Shown here: piece after piece, positions 1 through 5,331 of the stretch
How positions within the stretch are numbered: the stretch's first letter is position 1
Layout: each line of letters begins with the position of its first letter
Assembly (NCBI GenBank): GCA_007131045.1
Contig: SLRI01000478.1
Coordinates: forward strand, 1-20,366
Length of the DNA stretch: 20,366 bases
Direction of reading: 5' to 3'
Source: Rhodospirillales bacterium
GTDB taxonomy: Bacteria > Pseudomonadota > Alphaproteobacteria > Geminicoccales > Geminicoccaceae
Notes under the pieces: model-generated
Seen by the model: the letters and a program-made list of their open reading frames with translations, nothing else
What the model was told of the DNA's origin: nothing
Database searches by the model: none
Program-made: the position numbers and the translations under genes

Positions 1-630
1 CTCGAAGACTTCCGCACCGACCCCGAAGCCCACCCGCTCGCCACACCGTCAGGCCGCATCGAACTCTACAGCCGAACGATCGCCGCCCTCGACCTCCCGG
101 ATTGCCCCGGCCACCCCGCCTGGCTGCCGCCCGAGGAATGGCTGGGCGCCGCCCGCGACGACGAACTGCATCTCGTCACCCGCCAACCCGCCAACCGCCT
201 GCACAGCCAACTCCACCAGACCCCGGCAGGCGGCAGCGGCGACCGCGAACCCGTGGCCCTGAACCCCGCCGACGCCGCAGATCGCGGCATCGAGGCGGAC
301 GATACCGTGCTGCTCGAAAACCCGCGCGGCAGCTGTCTCGCCCGAGCCGTCCTCGATCCCGGCCTCCGCCAGGGCGTCGCCGTCATGGCAACCGGCGCCT
401 GGTGGCAGCCCGACCCGGACGAGCCGCTGCTCGATCGCGGCGGCAACCCCAATGTGCTGACCCGCGACTTGGCGACCTCCAGCCTGACCCAGGCCTGCGC
501 CGCCTTGAGCGTACTCGTCACGTTACGCAGGCACGTCCCTCGAGAGACAGGCGATGACAGCGACCAACGGCTCAGCCCGATGGCTGCGGAGGCCGCTGTT
601 CACCCGAGTGATCGAAACTCCGGAAGCTGA
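1..630 (+). CDS. Molybdopterin-dependent oxidoreductase, DMSO reductase family (BisC/TorA-like), C-terminal part only
   Basis: The reading frame is open from the first base, so the N-terminus lies outside the window. Seen: a TPSGRIELYS motif early on, a LHLVTRQPANRLHSQL stretch, GDREPVALNPADA, and NPNVLTRDLATSSLTQ near the end. These are the conserved C-terminal molybdopterin-dinucleotide-binding features of biotin sulfoxide/TMAO/DMSO reductase-type enzymes. Such enzymes use a bis-MGD cofactor to reduce S- or N-oxides or oxidise related substrates; the exact substrate cannot be told. Homology fades after LSVLVTL (about base 525). The remaining 35 or so residues, to the TGA at 628-630, are Arg/Ser-rich, do not look like the family's C-terminus and overlap the minus-strand DUF6900 gene. 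I infer the 3' end was replaced when the phage-like DNA arrived or where the contig was joined. Confidence 0.85.
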   Translation, partial: LEDFRTDPEAHPLATPSGRIELYSRTIAALDLPDCPGHPAWLPPEEWLGAARDDELHLVTRQPANRLHSQLHQTPAGGSGDREPVALNPADAADRGIEADDTVLLENPRGSCLARAVLDPGLRQGVAVMATGAWWQPDPDEPLLDRGGNPNVLTRDLATSSLTQACAALSVLVTLRRHVPRETGDDSDQRLSPMAAEAAVHPSDRNSGS

Positions 631-845
631 TCGAAAGGTAGCCTCATCTCGGTTTCCCTTGAAAACCCCGATAGCACCGGCTCGCGGCTCTGTCGGCCTG
701 CCTCCCAGGCAGCTTCGAGCGCCGCCTTGATTGACCAGACGGCCATGTCGTGGAAGTCGAGGCTGTCGCTGTTGCGGGCCTGCAGAGTCTCAAGGTGGAG
801 GTGCCGGGTGCCGATCTTGGCGAGGGTCGTGTCGCGCTGGTCCAT
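600..845 (-). CDS. DUF6900-type small protein (81 aa)
   Basis: A short minus-strand gene whose core, LETLQARNSDSLDFHDMAVW followed by KAALEAAWEAGR, matches what I remember of the DUF6900 domain: a ~50-residue domain of unknown function common on plasmids and phages, with the signature ETLxxRxSDSLDFH. I chose the ATG at 845 because a GGAG lies about 7 bases upstream; an in-frame GTG at 893 would add 16 basic residues. It opposes the terminase genes and overlaps the 3' tail of the truncated oxidoreductase frame by 31 bases. No function can be assigned. Its position next to terminase genes fits a phage accessory gene. Confidence 0.65.
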   Translation of the reverse strand: MDQRDTTLAKIGTRHLHLETLQARNSDSLDFHDMAVWSIKAALEAAWEAGRQSREPVLSGFSRETEMRLPFDQLPEFRSLG

Positions 846-958
846 GGGTCGGCTCCGCTGGTGGCGCGAGCGCTTGAATGCTTCAATCGTCACGCAAAGC
901 CAGTGGAATGTCGCTCTATCGGCAGAGATTAAGTCGCTGACCTGGAACGCTGATCGCC
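846..958. other. Divergent intergenic region between DUF6900 gene and terminase small subunit
   Basis: This short gap separates a minus-strand and a plus-strand phage-type gene and should hold both promoters. I see no convincing -35/-10 pair. It is slightly less GC-rich than its surroundings (a run around 880-935). Confidence 0.3.
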
Positions 959-1534
959 ATGCGGGCCACGAGTAATCGCAAGCTGGCCGAAGCGCTCGGG
1001 GTGAGCGAGACGGCGGTCCGCAAGGCGCTGGCGGCGGGGCGGATCAGCCGCGATCCGGCCGGTGGCTTCGACGTCGCAAAGGTCAAGCGGCAATGGGCTG
1101 GCAATACCGACGCGGCGCAGCAACGCCCGACGGCAAAGGCGAACCCGAACCTGCGGCCGGTGCCGGCAGCGGCGCTAGCGAGCGTGCGCGAGACACACCG
1201 AGAGAGCGGTGATGCGGGTGGCGCCGAACCGCTCGCCGGCGGCGGCCCCAGCTTCCTGCAGGCACGGACGGCCAACGAGGTCCTGAAAGCGCAGGAGCGG
1301 CGGCTGCGGCTGCAGCGGCTCAAGGGCGAGCTGATCGACCGGGCGCGGGCGACGGCGCAGGTGTTCACCCTGGCCCGGCAGGAGCGCGATGCCTGGGTGC
1401 AATGGCCGGCGCGGGTGGCGGCCGATCTCGCCGCCGAGCTCGGGCTGGAGACGCACACCGTGCAGACGGCGCTCGAGGCCGCGGTCAAGGCACAGCTCGC
1501 CGAGGTGGCCGAGCTGAAGCCGCGGTTCGACTAA
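959..1534 (+). CDS. Phage terminase small subunit (Nu1-like DNA-packaging protein)
   Basis: 191 residues. The first ~50 form a helix-turn-helix of the Nu1/MerR-like kind (RKLAEALGVSETAVRKALAAGRI), which in Nu1-type small subunits recognises the packaging site. A low-complexity Ala/Pro linker follows, then a charged helical segment from about residue 100 (ANEVLKAQERRLRLQRLKGELIDRARA) and a C-terminal segment typical of the 'phage elements of external origin' small subunits. It should oligomerise, bind cos/pac DNA and hand it to the large subunit. It lies 144 bases upstream of the terminase large subunit on the same strand with only a micro-gene between. The Shine-Dalgarno sequence is weak. The small-subunit assignment rests on HTH plus context, since this family is poorly conserved. 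Confidence 0.75.
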   Translation: MRATSNRKLAEALGVSETAVRKALAAGRISRDPAGGFDVAKVKRQWAGNTDAAQQRPTAKANPNLRPVPAAALASVRETHRESGDAGGAEPLAGGGPSFLQARTANEVLKAQERRLRLQRLKGELIDRARATAQVFTLARQERDAWVQWPARVAADLAAELGLETHTVQTALEAAVKAQLAEVAELKPRFD

Positions 1535-1561
1535 TCGTCATTCCGGATCGAGGAACGGCCC

Positions 1562-1669
1562 ATGCGACGCTGGCTCGCCACGGCGGTCATCGGCACGCTG
1601 CGTGACGCCCTGGTGGGCTGCCTGCTGCTGATCGTGCTCCTGCAGTCGCTCGCCGGCCTGATCGGCTGA
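1562..1669 (+). CDS. Predicted 35-residue single-pass membrane peptide between the terminase genes
   Basis: An ATG is preceded at good spacing by GAGGAA (1550-1555), the best ribosome-binding site in this phage segment. The product has a basic N-terminus (MRRW) followed by a hydrophobic run of about 20 residues (ALVGCLLLIVLLQSLAGLIG) that reads as one transmembrane helix. It sits in the 144-base gap between small and large terminase genes and ends 9 bases before the large-subunit ATG, so translational coupling is plausible. No family is recognised. The strong SD, same-strand packing and membrane-like composition argue it is real, but very short ORFs are easy to over-call. Confidence 0.45.
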   Translation: MRRWLATAVIGTLRDALVGCLLLIVLLQSLAGLIG

Positions 1670-1927
1670 GCGCAGCCCATGCGCCTCGACGACTACGATG
1701 GTGCCTCGGCGATCGCGGCCGCCTGGGCCGACGGCCTCCGTCCCGATCCGTCGCTCACCGTCTCGGCCTGGGCCGATCGGCATCGCGGCTTGAGCCCGAG
1801 GGGTGCCAACGAGGCCGGGCCATGGCGCACCGCACGGACCCCGTACCTGAAGGAGATCATGGACCACCTCTCGCCGTCGCATCCCTGCCAGCGGGTGGTG
1901 TTCATGAAGGGTGCTCAGACGGGCGGC

Positions 1928-3019
1928 CCGCTCGCCCTCGATACACCACTGCCGACGGCCTCTGGATGGACGACCATGGGTGCTGTTCAGGTCGGCGACG
2001 TGCTCTTCGACGAGAAGGGGCAGCCGTGCAGCGTCACCGGCGTGTCCGAGATCATGACCGGTCGCCCTTGCTTCGACGTTGTCTTCGAGGACGGGGCCAT
2101 GGTCGTCTGTGACGCCGAGCATCGTTGGCCGGTCTGGGACTGCACCAACGACGTGCCGGTGGCCCGTGTGCTGCGGATCGACTAGATGCTCGGCCGTGTC
2201 GAGATCGGTCGACGCAAGCGCCGCCGCTTCGCGGTCGACTGCTGCGCGCCGGTCGAGCTGCCCGAGCAGGATCTCTTGATCCATCCCTATGTGCTCGGAG
2301 TCTGGCTCGGCGACGGCTCGTCGATCATGAACCACATCAGCGTCCACGAGGACGACTGGATGATCGCCGTTCATCTCACCGCCTGCGGTGCGGAAGCGGA
2401 GTATCGACGGCCATTTTGGTCCAAAGGCAAGGCCGCCAACATCATTATCGATCCGACTTTTAGGGCGGAGAGTGATGGCCGAGTGGCGGCCAGGGTGCAG
2501 CACCGCTCGCGCTTCACCACGCACCTGCGCATGCTCGACCTCTTGAGCAACAAGCATGTCCCGGCGGCCTACCTGCGAGCCAGCCGCGAGCAACGGCTCG
2601 AGCTGGTACGTGGTCTGATGGACAGCGACGGCTCGATCACACCCGACGGAAAGCGCTGCGAGTTCGGCAATACCGACCGGCGGCTCATCGATGCGATGAT
2701 CGAGCTTCTGGGCAGCCTCGGCTACAAGCCCACGGTCTATTGGGCACCGGCGCGCCAGGGCACCGCTCCGGGCGACCGCCTGTGTCCAATGCAGGAGACC
2801 TGGCGCGTCACCTGGACCGCATACAGCGAGGAGCCGATGTTCCGGCTCGACCGCAAGAATGCGCGCCTGCGGTCGATCACGAACGGCCGGCCGACCAAGA
2901 GCCGCCGGCGGCGGATCGTCGAGATCCGGCCGACGGGCAGCGTGCCCGTGCGTTGCATCGCCGTCGATTCACCGAGCCATCTCTATCTCTGCGGCAGGGC
3001 CTGGATCCCGACCCACAAC
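1928..3019 (+). other. Class 3-like intein with LAGLIDADG homing endonuclease inside the terminase ATPase motif
   Basis: An in-frame insertion of 364 codons, counting the amber. Block A is LALDTPLPTASGWTTMG, preceded by Pro as first residue instead of Cys/Ser. Block B has CDAEHRW, with His65 and Trp67 (intein numbering). Block C is YVLGVWLGDGSS and block E is LVRGLMDSDGSI, the two LAGLIDADG motifs of a homing endonuclease. Block F is VRCIAVDSPSHLYLCG with Cys343, and the end is WIPTHN with Thr362, His363 and Asn364, followed by Thr at +1. The Trp(B)/Cys(F)/Thr(G) triplet plus absence of Cys1 defines class 3 inteins, where the block F Cys is the branching nucleophile. Boundaries are inferred by restoring the terminase motif; a one-residue shift at the left end (Gly-Pro) cannot be excluded. 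TAG at codon 86 interrupts it just before the endonuclease domain. Confidence 0.88.
2183..2188 (+). other. In-frame TAG stop directly abutting an ATG within the intein
   Basis: The frame opened at 1679 ends at TAG 2183-2185 and the same frame reopens at ATG 2186. The upstream product would be terminase N-extein plus intein residues 1-85; the downstream product would be the endonuclease domain, intein C-part and C-extein. A single base change could create this (GAG or CAG to TAG). Abutting stop-start could also allow reinitiation. No separate good SD precedes 2186. Confidence 0.8.
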
Positions 3020-3358
3020 ACCGAGGCAGGCAACAACTTTCTTGGCTACGTCATCCACCACGCCCCAGGGCCGATCCTGGCCGTCCAGCCGACGGTAGAG
3101 CTGGCCAAGCGGTTCAGCCAGCAGCGGGTCGAGCCGCTGATCGAGGCGAGCCCGATCTTGCGCGAGCGGATCGCCCCGGCGCGCTCCCGGGACAGCGGCA
3201 ACACCGTGCTGGCCAAGACCTTCCCGGGCGGGATTCTGGTGCTGACAGGGGCGAACTCGGCGGTGGGCCTCCGGTCGATGCCGGCCCGCTATCTCTTCCT
3301 CGACGAGGTCGATGCCTACCCGCCCTCGGCCGACGAGGAGGGTGACCCGGTGGCCCTC

Positions 3359-3710
3359 GGGCCGGCCTCGCAAACCTGATCATCGCCGCGCTTTCGGCAA
3401 AAATCACGATGCGGACGGGCATATTGGCGACGATTGACAACAGCATCGCCTCGGTAGCGTCTGCCGAGACGAGTCGTCCGGCCCCAACGACGTCGACGCC
3501 AAGCAAGGTCTTGCTCAGCCCGCATCGTCGGACCACCGCCGTCAGCGTGCCGCCGGGTCCGAGGATGGTGACCGCATCCGTGTCGTGCTGCAGCGGTTCG
3601 AGTTCGGCGGCAAGACCATGCGACCCCTTCTGCCTCAGCAGGCGTCGGCTGCTTCCGTCCGGCGGGCTGCTGCCTGGGTCCGAAACGCGCAGTGCGAGGC
3701 CTGGCGCGGC
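3359..3710 (-). pseudogene. Remnant of ATP-NAD kinase family protein (AcoX-like), C-terminal half only
   Basis: Read on the minus strand, in the same frame as the preceding aminotransferase and after its stop codon, the sequence gives KGSHGLAAELEPLQ, DAVTILGPGGTLTAVVRRCG, then SKTLLGVDVVGAGRLVSADA and a final VRIVI. This matches the ATP-NAD/AcoX kinase family, with its GPGGT motif and the LLGVDVV strand that follows. It lacks any start codon at a sensible place and the whole N-terminal half. After about 3400 it runs into unrelated sequence, losing the GGQG...GRGNQQ end expected of the family. It is therefore a double-ended fragment between the aminotransferase and the broken terminase. About 40 bases (3359-3400) match neither the kinase nor the terminase. 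Confidence 0.6.
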
Positions 3711-5087
3711 TCAGAGGATTGGCTCCTCGGCGAGGCGGAAAAGGGCTGTCTCGAACGCGCGCACCGTATGCGCCATGTCCGCGTCGGTATGCACTGCGGA
3801 GACGTGGCCGCCGGGCCAGTTGTTGATGTCGACGCCGTTCACGAGAAGCGAAATGCGCAGCCGCTCCAGGAGCGGTCTCGGCGCCGCCTTGAGCTCCTGC
3901 ACGGGAAGCGAGGCCGGGTCGAAGGCCGCGGGATCGATGGCCCGGCGCTCTGGATTGAGGAAGATGTGGAAGGCCGAGAACGTGCCGTACGCCGCGAACA
4001 AGCTGCGGGTTGACTTGAAGAGCGCGTTGAGACGGTCCCGAAGCTCCGCGGCGTAAGCATTCGCCACATCGCACGCATCTGTGGTGGCGATGATGTCGAG
4101 CGCGGCGATGCCGGCCGCGGCCGACACCGGGTTGGCGTTGAAGGTTCCCGGATGCTGGATCTTCTCGAAGCCGCTCTCGTCGGCGGCGTGGAAGTCGAGG
4201 TGGGCGAGGATGTCGGCCCGCCCGCCGACGGCACCGCCCGGCAGGCCGCCGGCCAGGATCTTCGCCATCGTGGTGAGATCGGGCCTGATGCCGAAACGCG
4301 CCTGCGCGCCGCCGGGCGCCACCCGAAAGCCGGTGATCACCTCGTCGAAGATGAGGAGGACGCCGGCCTCGCGCGTCGCTTCCCGCAGCATGGCGAGGAA
4401 GCCTTCCGCGGTTGGCACGCGGCCGAACGAAGCGCCGGTCGGCTCGATGATGACGGCCGCGATGTCGTCGCGGCACCGCAGCGTCCGCCGCAGCGCCTCG
4501 ATATCGTTCGGCGGTAGGAGGACGACGTTGTCGCTGATCCCGTCCACCACGCCGGGGGTGGGCGTGCCGTCGAAATGGCTCACGTAGCCCGAGGTCATGT
4601 GGTCGTGCCAGCCGTGGAAATGGGTGGCGAACCGGGCGAGCTTCGGTCGCCCAGTGAACGCGCGGGCGAGGCGCAGCGCCAGGTGGGTCGCCTCCGTGCC
4701 CGAGGCGGTGAAGCGGATCCGCTCGACGCTCGGCATCAGCCGCTTGACCGCCTGTCCCCAGCGAACCTCGCGCGCCGTGTTGGCACCGAACTGCGTGCCC
4801 TGGGCGAGCGCCTCGGCGCACGCCGCTTGCACACGCGGATGGCAGTGGCCGAGCAGCAAGGCGCCGTGGCCGCCGAAGTAGTCGACATACTCATTGCCGT
4901 CGACGTCCCACTTGCGGCCCGCCTTGCCGGCGTCGACGTAGATGCCGTACGGGCGCAGGAACCGCCCGTCGTGGGTAATGCCGCTCGGAAACAGCTCGCG
5001 CGCCGCCCGCGCCAGCTCCGCCGACCGCGGCGTGCGCTGCCGGTACTCGGCGATCACGGTGGAGTTGGTCGGCGCGTCGAGCAGCAT
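3711..5087 (-). CDS. Class III PLP aminotransferase, glutamate-1-semialdehyde 2,1-aminomutase-like
   Basis: About 458 residues, full length for the family. Seen: FPSGITHDGRF and DVDGNEYVDYFGGHGALLLG near the N-terminus, an ASGTEATHLALRLAR phosphate-binding motif, FHGWHDH, IIEPTGA, LLIFDEVITGFR with the PLP-contacting Asp, and MAKILAGGLPGGAVGG carrying the Schiff-base Lys. These resemble HemL and its paralogues. Because it lies in a catabolic cluster rather than with heme genes, I infer an omega- or beta-amino acid transaminase or aminomutase. I chose ATG 5087 because GGAG precedes it at six bases; ATGs at 5114 and 5180 are in frame but lack an SD. It is divergent from the dimethylformamidase-like gene and probably shares a control region with it. 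An ATP-NAD kinase remnant follows it. Confidence 0.9.
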   Translation of the reverse strand: MLLDAPTNSTVIAEYRQRTPRSAELARAARELFPSGITHDGRFLRPYGIYVDAGKAGRKWDVDGNEYVDYFGGHGALLLGHCHPRVQAACAEALAQGTQFGANTAREVRWGQAVKRLMPSVERIRFTASGTEATHLALRLARAFTGRPKLARFATHFHGWHDHMTSGYVSHFDGTPTPGVVDGISDNVVLLPPNDIEALRRTLRCRDDIAAVIIEPTGASFGRVPTAEGFLAMLREATREAGVLLIFDEVITGFRVAPGGAQARFGIRPDLTTMAKILAGGLPGGAVGGRADILAHLDFHAADESGFEKIQHPGTFNANPVSAAAGIAALDIIATTDACDVANAYAAELRDRLNALFKSTRSLFAAYGTFSAFHIFLNPERRAIDPAAFDPASLPVQELKAAPRPLLERLRISLLVNGVDINNWPGGHVSAVHTDADMAHTVRAFETALFRLAEEPIL

Positions 5088-5331
5088 GAACGTCTCCGTG
5101 GCTTGGTCCGTCATCCGGGATCGGCAGGCACCGACGGTGCCGGCAGGCACAGCATGCCGGCAACGGGGCATCGTGGGCAAGCCTTCGGGAGGGCCGCGGG
5201 CCGGCGACCGTCGCTCGACATCTTCCGTCGCGCCGCCCTTCAGGGCCTAATGCCGGCGAGGCGCGCAACTCGCCACCCACGGTTTCCCGCGCCCCCTTCG
5301 ATCCTCGGCCCGCACGAAAGGACAGCGCCAA
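5088..5331. promoter_or_regulatory. Divergent control region with repeated TGCCGGCA palindromes
   Basis: The gap between the divergent aminotransferase and dimethylformamidase-like genes. It holds two copies of the 8-bp palindrome TGCCGGCA (5138-5145 and 5155-5162; 17 bases start to start) and two copies of CGGCAGGCAC (5122-5131 and 5141-5150). This could be an operator array, but GCCGGC is common at this GC content. No clear sigma-70 promoter was found. Confidence 0.3.

Larger units (their letters stand above)
1679..3379 (+). pseudogene. Phage terminase large subunit (GpA family), intein-interrupted, with in-frame amber codon and truncated 3' end
   Basis: The N-terminal extein runs from the ATG at 1679 to 1927 (ending VVFMKGAQTGG). 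The C-terminal extein resumes at 3020 with TEAGNNFLGYVIHHAPGP and continues with QPTVELAKRFSQQR, GANSAVGLRSMPAR and the Walker B-like FLDEVDAYP. Joined, GAQTGG+TEAGNN recreates the ATPase motif of GpA-type packaging ATPases, which pump DNA into the prohead. Two defects are visible. A TAG at 2183-2185, inside the intein, is in frame and directly followed by ATG at 2186. After GDPVAL (about 3358) the homology stops and the frame ends at 3377-3379, so the rest of the ATPase and the nuclease domain are missing. As it stands it cannot make a working terminase. The amber could be a sequencing error; the truncation could be an assembly junction. Confidence 0.85.

Noticed and set aside
1538..2593. 351-codon minus-strand frame opposite the terminase/intein
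   Set aside because: No motif recognised, and the plus strand is explained residue by residue by terminase and intein blocks.
3316..4821. 501-codon minus-strand open frame overlapping the class III aminotransferase
   Set aside because: Arg/Pro/Gly-rich frame-shifted shadow of the aminotransferase, no recognisable motif; typical of high-GC DNA.
3711..5087. Calling the class III aminotransferase hemL
   Set aside because: Resembles glutamate-1-semialdehyde aminomutase in motifs, but most alphaproteobacteria make aminolevulinate by the ALA synthase route and the cluster is catabolic, so a heme role is unlikely.
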